Assembly (NCBI RefSeq): GCF_007827045.1
Contig: NZ_RPFW01000005.1
Coordinates: 669,296 to 733,295 of the forward strand
Direction: 5' to 3'
Source of the DNA: Trebonia kvetii
Lineage (GTDB): Bacteria; Actinomycetota; Actinomycetes; Streptosporangiales; Streptosporangiaceae
Length of the DNA stretch: 64,000 bases
Positions 24,486 through 32,876 of this stretch are shown piece after piece. How positions within the stretch are numbered: the first letter of the stretch is position 1; each line of letters opens with the position of its first letter. The notes below the pieces were generated by a model. The model searched no databases. It worked only from the letters and a program-made list of their open reading frames with translations, and was not told where the DNA came from. Position numbers and translations under genes: made by a program.

Positions 24486-25408
24486 TGCTGCACGTCCGCG
24501 TCGTCGCGCCGCACGGTCGCACCGGCCGCCTGCTCGACACGCTGGCCGGCCTGCCCGGCGTGCAGAACGTGATCGTGCACGAGGGGAACGCCCGCCGGCC
24601 TGACGGCGACTCGGTCCTGTTCGACGTGCACGACAACGCGGCCAACCCGGTGTTCGGCGCGCTGCGCGGTCTCGGCCTCGACCGCGACGGCGGGATCACC
24701 GTGCAGCAGGTAGACGCCACCCTCATTGCCCCGGCGCAGCGCAGGTCCGGGGCGCGGGAGACCGCACCCGTCTGGGAGATGGTGGAGGCCATCATCCACC
24801 GCGGCGCGGTGTACTCGCCGAGCTTCTACCTGCTGCTTGCCATCGCCGGGCTGATCGGCGCGGTGGGCATCTTGACCAACTCGCAGATCCTCATCGTCGG
24901 CGCCATGGTCGTCGGCCCCGAGTACAGCGCGATCATTGCCGTCGCGCTCGGCATCAGCAGGAAAGACCGCGGCGCCGTGCGCGACGGTCTGCTCGCCCTG
25001 GTGCTCGGGTTCACCGCCGCGATCGTGCTAACCCTCGCGTTCGCCGCCGCCGTGCGCGCGGCGGGCGAGGCCCCTGCGCTATTCCTGGACGGCGTCCGGC
25101 CCGTCTCCGCCCTGATCAACAGCCCGAACGCGTTCTCTGTGGTGGTCGCGATCCTGGCCGGGATCGTGGGCGTGCTCTCGCTGACCCAGGCGCGGGCCGG
25201 CGCGCTGATCGGGGTGTTCATCTCGGTGACCACGATCCCCGCGGCCGCCGACATCGGCGTGTCCGTCGCCTTCGGCGCCTGGCGCGAGGCCGGCGGCTCG
25301 GCCCTTCAGCTGCTACTCAACGCCGGACTGCTCATCGTGGTCGGCGCCGGCGGCCTCAGCGCGCAGCGCGTCATCTGGCATCGCTTCGGCGCCCCGCCTG
25401 CCCCATGA
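24485..25408 (+). CDS. DUF389 family membrane protein
   Basis: A 307-residue protein. The soluble N-terminal ~95 residues (MLHVRVVAPHGRTGRLLDTL) form an ACT-like alpha/beta fold. The DUF389 membrane core contains YLLLAIAGLIGAVGILTNSQ and ILIVGAMVVGPEYSAIIAVA, followed by further helices to residue ~300. The family is widespread, with no firmly established function known to me. Overlap with the ClC gene by one base (TGATG) suggests a joint membrane function, perhaps ion or acid stress. The 3' end faces a remnant of zwf on the other strand. Confidence 0.88.
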   Translation: MLHVRVVAPHGRTGRLLDTLAGLPGVQNVIVHEGNARRPDGDSVLFDVHDNAANPVFGALRGLGLDRDGGITVQQVDATLIAPAQRRSGARETAPVWEMVEAIIHRGAVYSPSFYLLLAIAGLIGAVGILTNSQILIVGAMVVGPEYSAIIAVALGISRKDRGAVRDGLLALVLGFTAAIVLTLAFAAAVRAAGEAPALFLDGVRPVSALINSPNAFSVVVAILAGIVGVLSLTQARAGALIGVFISVTTIPAAADIGVSVAFGAWREAGGSALQLLLNAGLLIVVGAGGLSAQRVIWHRFGAPPAP

Positions 25409-25463
25409 CGGCCAGGTCACCGGTGGCGCCGAAGATAACCAGCGCGTCGACCTTGTCGGGCAT
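25371..25463 (-). pseudogene. zwf: 5' remnant of glucose-6-phosphate dehydrogenase gene
   Basis: The minus strand reads ATG at 25463 followed by MPDKVDALVIFGATGDLA, the characteristic NADP-binding N-terminus (GATGDLA) of actinobacterial glucose-6-phosphate dehydrogenase. After 18 codons the similarity stops and the frame ends 12 codons later at 25371, inside the 3' end of the DUF389 gene. The remaining ~480 residues of the enzyme are absent here. It is a truncated leftover, not a working gene. Confidence 0.7.
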
Positions 25464-25951
25464 GAGAGCGGGGAACAGGAACGGCGAATCGGCGTGCCGC
25501 ACGAGTCCCCGACACGACCAGCAGCGACAGGACTGACTGCGGGCCTCTCGTGCCGGCACCACGGCGGGCAGCCCCAGCAGCCCGCACCCGCGCACCCCGT
25601 CCCGCCAGGCACGCCGCGCGGTGACTCCAGCACCACCCTTCCCGCACTTTCCAGTCACGCCACACGCCAGGCGGGGGACCGCGCCCGTCCAGGGCGCGCC
25701 GGCCAGTCAACCCCGACCTGAGGATTGCCGATAGCGATCCGGTGCGAGCCCGCAACAGCGCGATGGTCCAAAGCCGCGAGATTGTGGGCCATTTTTTATC
25801 CACGCCCAATCACGTCATTTTGGCTGATCGTGGACCGTTACAGGTCGGGTTGTGCGCACGGTTGATCTCCGGGTACGCACCCCGCCAGGCGCGCCCGAAT
25901 CTGCGGTTACCCCGGCAGCGGACCCGAATCATGCCTGCCGCGCGGCCGATC
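25464..25951. other. Gene-free region
   Basis: About 490 bp between the zwf remnant and the orphan membrane protein. Open frames here are short and lack ribosome sites or recognisable motifs. Base composition drops in places (for example the T-run near 25793). No tRNA, terminator or repeat stands out. It looks like decayed DNA. Confidence 0.5.
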
Positions 25952-26464
25952 TCACGTGAACCAGCCGGTGCCGGCCGCGATCGACGCGATGACCGCGAGG
26001 TCGACGCCGACGAACAGGGCCATGCACGTTAGCCAGAGGCCGTAAGTCCAGTGGTTCACGTCCCATACGTCCTCCGGGCTGGTCGATTGGGGCGCGGCGT
26101 CATTGATGTGGAGCGTGCCGAGCAGTTCGTTCAGCGCGAGATTCCTGGAAACCCGCTTCGCGAGTTCGCTTTGGTTGATGGCCCGCCCGCGTTGTGAATG
26201 CATCAGCCTGATCGACGCGCCCGCGACAACGATGGAAAGTATCCCCGCGGCGTATTTCGCGCCGTCACTGGTGTTGTCATGTGAGCCAAGGACGATCGTC
26301 ATGAGAAAGGCCTGGGCGGCGAGGCCCAAGGCCGGCACCTGCCACAACAGAGTGGTGTATGACGCGAACTGAGTGGTATAGACGCTTAGCAGGGACAGCA
26401 GGTTATCCCTGTCGAATTTTGTCCCGTCCTCTGGAGGCTTGCGCACCCAGGCTTGATCTTGCAC
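25952..26464 (-). CDS. Small membrane protein of unknown function
   Basis: About 170 residues with a hydrophilic N-terminus (VQDQAWVRKPPEDGTKFDRD) and three hydrophobic stretches: LWQVPALGLAAQAFLMTIVL, GILSIVVAGASIRL, and a C-terminal segment YGLWLTCMALFVGVDLAVI. I do not recognise the family. The GTG at 26464, preceded by a G-rich run, is the likeliest start; the frame is open to 26638 but upstream residues look like noise. Codon use is less GC3-biased than its neighbours, suggesting transfer. It lies between two broken gene fragments. Confidence 0.6.
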   Translation of the reverse strand: MQDQAWVRKPPEDGTKFDRDNLLSLLSVYTTQFASYTTLLWQVPALGLAAQAFLMTIVLGSHDNTSDGAKYAAGILSIVVAGASIRLMHSQRGRAINQSELAKRVSRNLALNELLGTLHINDAAPQSTSPEDVWDVNHWTYGLWLTCMALFVGVDLAVIASIAAGTGWFT

Positions 26465-26520
26465 GAGGCCCCCGGATTCCGTTTCCCGTCTGCGGTAAAC
26501 GGTAATGTACCACCGCTGTC

Positions 26521-26699
26521 GTGACGGATGCGGAGTTCCTGGGCGGCAAGGAGAACTACGCGTCCGACCCGGCGGCGGCCGAGGCGGGATAGGGCAGTTC
26601 CTCGACATCGGCACCGGCATCCCGACCGCGGGCAACACCCACCGGGTCGCCCAGGCGGTCGCGCCGGAGTCCCGGGTGGTGTACGTGGACTACGACCAT
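26521..26699 (+). pseudogene. Remnant of DUF574 S-adenosyl-methyltransferase
   Basis: A GTG at 26521 starts VTDAEFLGGKENYASDPAAA, which matches the LGGKDN(Y/F)AxDRxAA motif of actinobacterial DUF574 methyltransferases, and stops at TAG 26590-26592. In another frame directly after it comes IGQFLDIGTGIPTAGNTHRV and on to SRVVYVDYD, the SAM-binding motif of the same family. The ~40 residues that normally separate the motifs are missing, as is the entire C-terminal half. The gene is internally deleted, shifted and truncated. Confidence 0.7.
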
Positions 26700-26981
26700 A
26701 GCAAGCCGGGTTGTGCACACGTGCCAGGGCCGGACCGACCGCTTCGCGCGCATCCGGCGACGCTCTTTGCTTAACCGGCTACCACTTTTCCATCTCTGCT
26801 TAACCGGCGACCATGATCACGACCGTTATGCCCGATATGCACCACGCCCTAGTAAGCAAAGATGAAAACGCCGGTCGCCTTTGCATTCCTGATGACCATC
26901 CGCGGCGAATATCGCAGCGAACGGCCCACGGTAATAAAACACAGCCCCGGAGCCGCTGATTCGTAGTGCCCGGGGCGGTCA
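26700..26981. other. Gene-free region with short repeats
   Basis: About 280 bp of lower GC than the average. TGCTTAACCGGC occurs twice in direct orientation (26768-26779 and 26797-26808). TCTTTGCTTA (26764-26773) recurs inverted as TAAGCAAAGA (26853-26862). These may be traces of recombination or a decayed element; no gene is seen. Confidence 0.45.
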
Positions 26982-27572
26982 TTACCGGCTGGAACCGCCA
27001 AGCTCGCCGATCGTGCAGACCACCCGGTGCGACCGCGGGCAGCGCCAGATGGCGCGCTCCGCGGACTCGGCGCAAGGCTCGAGCGGATGCGAGCCGGGAT
27101 GCTCGGGGCACTCCGGCCAGGTGGCTGGGCGTCCCGCCTCGGCGAGCGCCTCGACCTCCCACCCCTGCACCTGCTCGGCCAGTTCCGTCAGCCGTAGCCC
27201 GGCCCGGCCGGAGCGTTCCACCCGCACGCCCTGGCTGCCGGCTGTCTCGCCGGGCGATCCGATGAAGGCGAACACGCAGTCGGGGTGGTCTTCCCATGCC
27301 TCGTAGCGGACCTCGGGCACGATCGCGCCGGCCGCCTGCAGGTCGGCGAGCACCGGGTTCATGACCGCATCGAAGTCCATGCGTTCCGGCTGAGACAGCG
27401 GCCTGGGATGAAGCGCCACTTCCCGCGCGCGGAGCATGAGATCCACCTGCTCGTCCCCGAGGCGTGCCCGCAGCTCATCGAGCTCTGCGGCTTCCAGCCC
27501 ATGCTCCATTCTGATCGCGAGGAAACTCTGGTACGCGCCGTCGTTGTCGCCGGTCTGCGGCCTATCCGCCAT
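26982..27572 (-). CDS. Conserved hypothetical protein
   Basis: A 196-residue acidic soluble protein without a domain I can name. The N-terminal half is helical (ELDELRARLGDEQVDLMLRA). A central strand region (VRYEAWEDHPDCVFAFIGSP) is followed by an AEQVQGWEVEALAEAGRPAT stretch. The C-terminus has CPEHPGSHPLEPC and CPRSHRVVC, a Cys/His pattern that could bind zinc. Start ATG at 27572. It lies a few bases downstream of the DUF3237 gene on the same strand and may belong to the same operon. Confidence 0.75.
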   Translation of the reverse strand: MADRPQTGDNDGAYQSFLAIRMEHGLEAAELDELRARLGDEQVDLMLRAREVALHPRPLSQPERMDFDAVMNPVLADLQAAGAIVPEVRYEAWEDHPDCVFAFIGSPGETAGSQGVRVERSGRAGLRLTELAEQVQGWEVEALAEAGRPATWPECPEHPGSHPLEPCAESAERAIWRCPRSHRVVCTIGELGGSSR

Positions 27573-27581
27573 GAACGCCTC

Positions 27582-28049
27582 TCAGGTGACCCGGTACGCG
27601 GTGTACGCGACCCGGTTCGCCTCGCGGATCGCGGACGCGACGAACAGCGAGCGCTCAAGGGCCGCGAGCCGCGGCGCAGACGTCTCCAGGTGCACCGCCA
27701 CCCGGAAGTAGTACTCAGCGGGATCGACCGTCTCGCCGCGCAGCAGCGCCTCGAGCACGGCCGGCGGCCCGCTGCGCACCCCGGACGTCCGCAGGTGCAC
27801 GTACTCGCCGTCCGGTGTCCTCGCCGAGTAGCGCGTGTCGATCTCGATCGACCCGTCGGACCGGACGACCTGCCAGTCGGCGCCGCCCGGCAGGATCTCG
27901 GCGTCGAACATGCCGGTGATCCGTCCGCTTGCGATCGGCACCACCCGCCGGTGTCCCGCGCGCGTGACGCCGTGGTCCTCCAGCGGTCCGAGCAACGCGT
28001 CCACCTCGAAGGCGGGCTCGAGTCCCGGCACGGGCGCCAGGGCAGTCAC
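27582..28049 (-). CDS. DUF3237 family protein
   Basis: A 155-residue beta-barrel-type protein. It starts VTALAPVPGLEPAFEVDALL and shows the family features RRVVPIASGRITGMF, VRSDGSIEIDTRYSARTPDG and AEYYFRVAVHLETSAP ... LNRSLF-like ending (LERSLFVASAIRE). Function of the family is unknown. The GTG at 28049 overlaps the TGA of the TfoX-like gene (GTGA); the 60-bp longer frame lies inside that gene and is not conserved. Second gene of a minus-strand operon of three small genes. Confidence 0.85.
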   Translation of the reverse strand: MTALAPVPGLEPAFEVDALLGPLEDHGVTRAGHRRVVPIASGRITGMFDAEILPGGADWQVVRSDGSIEIDTRYSARTPDGEYVHLRTSGVRSGPPAVLEALLRGETVDPAEYYFRVAVHLETSAPRLAALERSLFVASAIREANRVAYTAYRVT

Positions 28050-28393
28050 CGCTTCGAGGGCTGCTTGGGGGGCAGCGAACGGGCGTAGCCGAGGCCGATC
28101 TCCACCCACGGCGCGAGATCGTCGTCGGTGGCCAGCTGTTCCGCGGCGACCCGCAGCCAGCCGGGCATCTCCCGGCCCTGCATCACCGCGACGGTCGCCT
28201 TGCCGCCGGCGGTCAGCTCATCCGACCGAGCCGGATCGGCATGGACGAGCGCGCCGCCCTGGCCGCTCGCGCTGATCGCCATGTGACCGCGGATGAGGAA
28301 CGCGAGGCCGCCGAACATCTTCTTCTCGGTCAGCTCCGGGTCGGGGCCGATCAGGTCCCTGATCCGGCCGGCCAGGGCTTCGTCATAGGCCAT
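28046..28393 (-). CDS. TfoX N-terminal domain protein
   Basis: A 115-residue stand-alone TfoX/Sxy N-terminal domain. Conserved motifs are MAYDEALAGRIRDLIGPDPE, TEKKMFGGLAFLIRGHMAIS (~residues 22-41) and a C-terminal WVEIGLGYARSLPPK. In proteobacteria the domain is part of competence regulators; single-domain actinobacterial versions have no proven role. It heads the TfoX-DUF3237-hypothetical operon and diverges from the MmcQ/YjbR gene at 28466, a protein class with a similar fold. Confidence 0.9.
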   Translation of the reverse strand: MAYDEALAGRIRDLIGPDPELTEKKMFGGLAFLIRGHMAISASGQGGALVHADPARSDELTAGGKATVAVMQGREMPGWLRVAAEQLATDDDLAPWVEIGLGYARSLPPKQPSKR

Positions 28394-28465
28394 GCGGCCG
28401 ATCGTACCGCCCTACCGGTGAATCGACCCTGACAATCAGCCGTGGCGCAGCCCTACGATGGCGGC

Positions 28466-28825
28466 ATGATGTGGGACGAGCTGCGCGACTACTGCCTGGC
28501 CAAGCCAGGCGCCTGGGCGGACGAGCCCTGGGACGACGGCGTGGTGACCAAGGTCGGCCCGAAGATCTTCGCCTTCCTGCGCGCGGTCGGCCCCGGCGGG
28601 GTGGCGCTCGGCGTCGGCCTCAAGTGCGCCGCCACCAGGGAGGCGGCCGACGAATGGCTGCACCGCTACCCAGGCGACGCCGCGGTCATGCCCTACATCG
28701 GCCGCTCCGGCTGGAACACCCTCACCATCGGCGCCGCCATCCCCGACGACGAGATCCTCGAGGCCGTCGACGCCTCCTACGCGATGGTGGTCAGCAAGCT
28801 GCCCAAGAAGGACCGCCCGGTCTAG
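28466..28825 (+). CDS. MmcQ/YjbR family protein
   Basis: A ~119-residue protein with the YjbR features MMWDELRDYCLAKPGAWADE, a GVVTKVGPKIFAFLR strand, VGLKCAATREAADEW and a conserved end GRSGWNTLTIGAAIPDDEIL ... VDASYAMVVSKLPKK. This is the more typical YjbR member of the window. The start is ATG 28466 or 28469; GTG 28442 is also possible. Its stop shares the palindrome CTAG with the stop of the convergent aldo/keto reductase gene. Confidence 0.85.
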   Translation: MMWDELRDYCLAKPGAWADEPWDDGVVTKVGPKIFAFLRAVGPGGVALGVGLKCAATREAADEWLHRYPGDAAVMPYIGRSGWNTLTIGAAIPDDEILEAVDASYAMVVSKLPKKDRPV

Positions 28826-29709
28826 ATCGCGTCGAGTTCCGCGATCGTCGCCGCGTCAAGCGCCAGCGACGCGCCCGCCACGTTCTCCCGCAGGTGGGCC
28901 ACCGACGACGTGCCGGGGATGAGCAGGATGTTCGGCGAGCGCCGCAGCAGCCAGGCGAGCGCGACCGCCATCGGCGCGGCGCCGAGCCGTGCCGCGACCG
29001 CCCCGAGGGTGTCCGACTGCAGCGGCGTGAATCCGCCGAGCGGGAAGTACGGCACGTACGCGATGCCCTGCCGTGCGGTCAGCTCAACCAGCGGGTCGTC
29101 GCCGCGCTGGGCGATGTTGTAGAAGTTCTGCACGCACACCACGGGCGCGATAGCCCGCGCCTCGGCGAGCTGCTCCGCGTCAACGGTGGACAGCCCCAGG
29201 TGCCTGATCAGCCCTTGCTCGCGCAGCTCGGCGAGCGCGCCGAACTGTTCCGCGATCGACCCGGGCACCGCCGAGTGACCGTCGGACCCGCCGCCGACCC
29301 GCAGGTTGACCACGTCGAGCGCGTCGACCTTGAGCGTGTGCAGGTTGCCGTGCACCTGCTCGCGCAGCTGCTGTGGCGAGCACGCGTGCACCCAGGCGCC
29401 GGTGTCGTCGCGGACGGCGCCGACCTTGGTCACGATGCGCAGGTCGTCCGGGTACGGGGCGAGCGCCTGATGGATCAGCTCGTTCGTGACGTGCGGGCCG
29501 TAGAAGTCGGCGGTGTCGATGTGGTTGATGCCGAGCGCGAGCGCCTCGCGCAGCACCGCGAGCGCCTCGTCGGTGTCGGCGGGCGGGCCGAAGATCCCTG
29601 GACCGGACAGCCGCATCGCACCGAAGCCGACACGGCCGACCGTCAGCTCCCCGAGCTGGAAGCTGCCGCCGGGCAGCGCTTTGCCGGAAGTCATTCCCGA
29701 TGTCCCCAT
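28822..29709 (-). CDS. Aldo/keto reductase
   Basis: A 295-residue NADPH-dependent AKR. Catalytic residues lie in INHIDTADFYGPHVTNELI (Asp/Tyr ~60-65), IVTKVGAVRD (Lys) and a His-less ALDVVNLRVG (normally DVYQLH or VNLR in this subgroup). C-terminal LLIPGTSSVAHLRENVAGAS is the cofactor-binding end. The enzyme should reduce carbonyls or oxidise alcohols; substrate unknown. It is divergent from an MmyB-type regulator, a frequent arrangement in which the regulator controls the oxidoreductase. Confidence 0.9.
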   Translation of the reverse strand: MGTSGMTSGKALPGGSFQLGELTVGRVGFGAMRLSGPGIFGPPADTDEALAVLREALALGINHIDTADFYGPHVTNELIHQALAPYPDDLRIVTKVGAVRDDTGAWVHACSPQQLREQVHGNLHTLKVDALDVVNLRVGGGSDGHSAVPGSIAEQFGALAELREQGLIRHLGLSTVDAEQLAEARAIAPVVCVQNFYNIAQRGDDPLVELTARQGIAYVPYFPLGGFTPLQSDTLGAVAARLGAAPMAVALAWLLRRSPNILLIPGTSSVAHLRENVAGASLALDAATIAELDAI

Positions 29710-29794
29710 TTCGCCTTATTTATGAAGATCCCGCCGGCAGTCCGCCGCGAGCCCGTCCTCCACAGTGCCCCGTGCCGGGCCCGGCAGGCAGTGT

Positions 29795-29824
29795 CCTGGT
29801 CATCCTGGGGGCGACAGGACCAGG
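29795..29824. promoter_or_regulatory. Inverted repeat between aldo/keto reductase and XRE regulator
   Basis: CCTGGTC (29795-29801) and GACCAGG (29818-29824) are inverted with a 16-bp gap, in the 148-bp space between the divergent genes. It is a candidate regulator binding site; a chance match is possible. Confidence 0.35.
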
Positions 29825-29857
29825 CTGTTTCGTTACCCGGTGCCTACAGTGGAAACC

Positions 29858-30712
29858 GTGACAGCAGCCAACACGCTCGGTGAGTACCTGCGGGCCCGCC
29901 GCGAACTTGTGGACCCGAGGGACGTGGGGCTGCGCGTGGCCGGGGTGCGCCGCACGCCGGGCCTGCGCCGCGAGGAGGTGGCGACCCTCGCCGGGATCAG
30001 CGCCGACTACTACCTTCGCCTGGAGCAGGGCCGGGACCGCAACCCGTCGCCGCAGGTGCTCGAGTCCCTGGCGCGGGTATTCGGTCTTGACGCGACGGCG
30101 ACCCAGTACCTGCTTGGCCTCGCCGTGGCCCGCCCGGCCAGGCCACGGCGCAGGCCGCGCCAGCAGCCAGTGCTGCCCGGCATCCGCCAGCTGCTCGCGG
30201 CGCTGAACCTGCCTGCCTTCGTGGAAAGCCGCATGTTCGACGTGCTTGCCGCCAACGAGCTGGCCACCGCCCTGTCGCCGGGCATCCGGCCGGGGGAGAA
30301 CCGGCTCCGCTCGATGTTCCTCGACCCGGCCGAGCGCGACATGTATCCCGACTGGGAGCGCGCGATCGCCGGCCTTGTCGCCTCGTTCCGCGCCTCGATC
30401 GGCACCGACAACGACGATCCGCAGGTCGCCCAGTTGGTTGGCGAGCTCTCCCTGGCGAGCGACGCCTTCAGGAAGTTGTGGGCCAGGCACGACGTCAAGG
30501 CGCTCGCGGGGGGTGCGGCCCGGATGCGTCATCCCGAGGTCGGACTGCTCGAACTCCGTCGCGAAAAGCTGCCCATCGGCAACTCGGGCGGCCAGCTCCT
30601 GGTCATCTACCACGCCGAGCCCGGCTCGGAAAGCGCCCTCGCCCTCGCTCGCCTCACGGCGCGCCCCGAGCCTCGGCATCACGCGCCACGGGGAACTGCC
30701 CAGGGTTCCTGA
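29858..30712 (+). CDS. XRE-family regulator with MmyB-like ligand domain
   Basis: A ~284-residue regulator. The N-terminal HTH (residues ~5-85) contains LGEYLRARRELVDPRDVGLR and the family hallmark RRTPGLRREEVATLAGISAD YYLRLEQGR. The C-terminal MmyB-like PAS-type domain has ANELATALSPGIRPGENRLR and FRASIGTDNDDP. Such proteins repress adjacent oxidoreductase genes and may bind fatty-acid-like ligands. The GTG at 29858 opens the conserved region. It diverges from the aldo/keto reductase, the probable target. Confidence 0.9.
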   Translation: MTAANTLGEYLRARRELVDPRDVGLRVAGVRRTPGLRREEVATLAGISADYYLRLEQGRDRNPSPQVLESLARVFGLDATATQYLLGLAVARPARPRRRPRQQPVLPGIRQLLAALNLPAFVESRMFDVLAANELATALSPGIRPGENRLRSMFLDPAERDMYPDWERAIAGLVASFRASIGTDNDDPQVAQLVGELSLASDAFRKLWARHDVKALAGGAARMRHPEVGLLELRREKLPIGNSGGQLLVIYHAEPGSESALALARLTARPEPRHHAPRGTAQGS

Positions 30713-30776
30713 GCAACACAGAAAACATCTGTGCCTGGAACGTGCTATTTCATGAACTCGGGGCAGGGGAAACTCC

Positions 30777-32876
30777 ATGAAGCCCGAAATGTGGCCAGGT
30801 CATCCCTACCCCCTCGGTGCCAGCTACGACGGCGTCGGCACCAACTTCGCGCTGTTCTCCGAGGTGGCGGACCGCGTCGAGCTGTGCTTGTTCGACGAGA
30901 GCGGCAAGGAGCAGCGGCATGAGCTGACCGAGGTGGACGGCTACGTCTGGCACTCGTTCCTGCCCGGGATTGGCCCTGGGCAGCGCTACGGCTACCGGGT
31001 GCACGGGCCGCATTACCCAGAGATCGGCCTGCGCTGCAACGAGACGAAGCTGCTTGTCGACCCGTACGCCAGGGCGATCGACGGCGAGGTCACCTGGGAT
31101 CCCGACGTGTACGGTTATCCGCTCGGCGGCGACGACAGGCAGCGGCACGACGCGGACAGCGCGCCCTACGTGCCGCGCTCCGTGGTCACCAGCCCCTGGT
31201 TCGAATGGGGCGACGACCGCCCGCTGCGCACCCCGTGGCACGAGACCGTGCTGTACGAGTGCCACGTCAAGGGGCTCACCATGCGCCATCCCGAGGTGCC
31301 AGAGCACCTGCGCGGCACGTACGCGGGCATGGCGCACCCGGCGGTCATCGAGCACCTGACCCGCCTCGGCGTCACCGCCGTCGAGCTGATGCCCGTGCAT
31401 CACTTCGTCCAGGACCACGCGCTGACCGACAAGGGCCTGCGCAACTACTGGGGCTACAACTCGATCGGCTTCTTCGCCCCGCACGTGGACTACTCGGCGT
31501 GGGGGGTCGAACAGGTCGTCTCCGAGTTCAAGTACCTGGTCAAGACCATGCATCAGGCCGGAATCGAGGTCATTCTCGACGTGGTGTACAACCACACCGC
31601 CGAGGGGAACCAGCTCGGCCCGACCCTGTCCTTCCGCGGCATCGACAACCCGGCCTACTACCGGCTCGCCGACGGCGGCAGGTACTACTTCGACACCACG
31701 GGCACCGGCAACTCGCTGAACATGCGCCACCCGCACGTGCTGCAGCTCATCATCGACTCGCTGCGCTACTGGGTCAGCGAGATGCACGTGGACGGCTTCC
31801 GCTTCGACCTCGCCGCCAGCCTGGCCAGGCAGTTCCACGAGGTCGACCGGCTGTCCGCGTTCTTCGACCTGATCCAGGTGGACCCGGTGGTGAGCCAGGT
31901 CAAGCTGATCGCCGAGCCGTGGGACCTCGGCGAGGGCGGCTACCAGGTCGGCAACTTCCCGACCCTGTGGTCGGAGTGGAACGGCCGCTACCGGGACACG
32001 GTCCGCGACTACTGGCGGGGCCACGACCGCACACTCGCGGACTTCGCCTACCGGCTGACCGGCAGCTCCGACCTGTACGGCAGGACCGGCAGGCGCCCCT
32101 ACGCCAGCGTCAACTTCGTCACGGCGCACGACGGCTTCACCCTGGCCGACCTCGTCTCCTACGACCGCAAGCACAACAAGGCCAACGGCGAGGACAACTA
32201 CGACGGCACCGACGACAACCGCTCGTGGAACAGCGGCGCCGAGGGTCCAACCAGGGACCCGGAGGTGCTCAAGATCCGCGACAGGCGACGCCGGGCGCTG
32301 ATGACCACCCTGCTGCTCAGCCAGGGCGTGCCGATGATCAGGCACGGCGACGAGATCGGCCACTCGCAGAAGGGCAACAACAACGCCTACTGCCAGGACA
32401 ATGAACTGTCCTGGCTGGACTGGAAGCGCGCGGACCAGGAGTTTCTCGCGTTCTGCGCCGAAGTCGTCCGGTTCCGCAACGACCACCCGGTGTTCAAGCG
32501 GCGCCGGTTCTTCGAGGGCGAGCCGATCTTCAGCGGCGAGCTGTCCGACATCGGGTGGTTCCGCCCGGACGGCAAGGAGATGACCGACGACGACTGGCAG
32601 GCGGGCTTCGCCAAGTCGCTCGGCGTCTTCCTCAACGGCGACGCGCTGCCCGACCCGGACCGGCGCGGCCGCCGCCTGCACGACGACAGCTTCCTGCTGC
32701 TGTTCAACGCGCACCACGAGGATGTCACCTTCGCGCTGCCAAGCAGGAAGTGGGGCCGCCGCTGGCAGGCTGAGCTGACCACCGTCGCCGACCAGGGCGT
32801 CCGCAGGCCGCGCGCGGCCGGCTCCAAGGTCACCGTCGCTGGCCGCGGCGTCCAGGTGCTGCGCCGCGTGAACTAG
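30777..32876 (+). CDS. glgX: Glycogen debranching enzyme GlgX
   Basis: A 699-residue GH13 isoamylase-type enzyme that cleaves alpha-1,6 branches in glycogen. The N-terminal CBM48 (YPLGASYDGVGTNFALFSEV) is followed by the (beta/alpha)8 catalytic domain. Region I is VILDVVYNHTAEGN, region II FRFDLAASLAR (nucleophile Asp), region III LIAEPWDLGEGGYQVG (acid/base Glu), and region IV NFVTAHDGFTLADL (Asp). Length is normal for GlgX. It stands alone here, with its stop sharing CTAG with the convergent gene. Confidence 0.97.
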   Translation: MKPEMWPGHPYPLGASYDGVGTNFALFSEVADRVELCLFDESGKEQRHELTEVDGYVWHSFLPGIGPGQRYGYRVHGPHYPEIGLRCNETKLLVDPYARAIDGEVTWDPDVYGYPLGGDDRQRHDADSAPYVPRSVVTSPWFEWGDDRPLRTPWHETVLYECHVKGLTMRHPEVPEHLRGTYAGMAHPAVIEHLTRLGVTAVELMPVHHFVQDHALTDKGLRNYWGYNSIGFFAPHVDYSAWGVEQVVSEFKYLVKTMHQAGIEVILDVVYNHTAEGNQLGPTLSFRGIDNPAYYRLADGGRYYFDTTGTGNSLNMRHPHVLQLIIDSLRYWVSEMHVDGFRFDLAASLARQFHEVDRLSAFFDLIQVDPVVSQVKLIAEPWDLGEGGYQVGNFPTLWSEWNGRYRDTVRDYWRGHDRTLADFAYRLTGSSDLYGRTGRRPYASVNFVTAHDGFTLADLVSYDRKHNKANGEDNYDGTDDNRSWNSGAEGPTRDPEVLKIRDRRRRALMTTLLLSQGVPMIRHGDEIGHSQKGNNNAYCQDNELSWLDWKRADQEFLAFCAEVVRFRNDHPVFKRRRFFEGEPIFSGELSDIGWFRPDGKEMTDDDWQAGFAKSLGVFLNGDALPDPDRRGRRLHDDSFLLLFNAHHEDVTFALPSRKWGRRWQAELTTVADQGVRRPRAAGSKVTVAGRGVQVLRRVN

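Noticed and set aside
26764..26862. Inverted repeat TCTTTGCTTA/TAAGCAAAGA as ends of an IS
   Set aside because: The repeats are only 10 bp, enclose 79 bp, and there is no target duplication or transposase.
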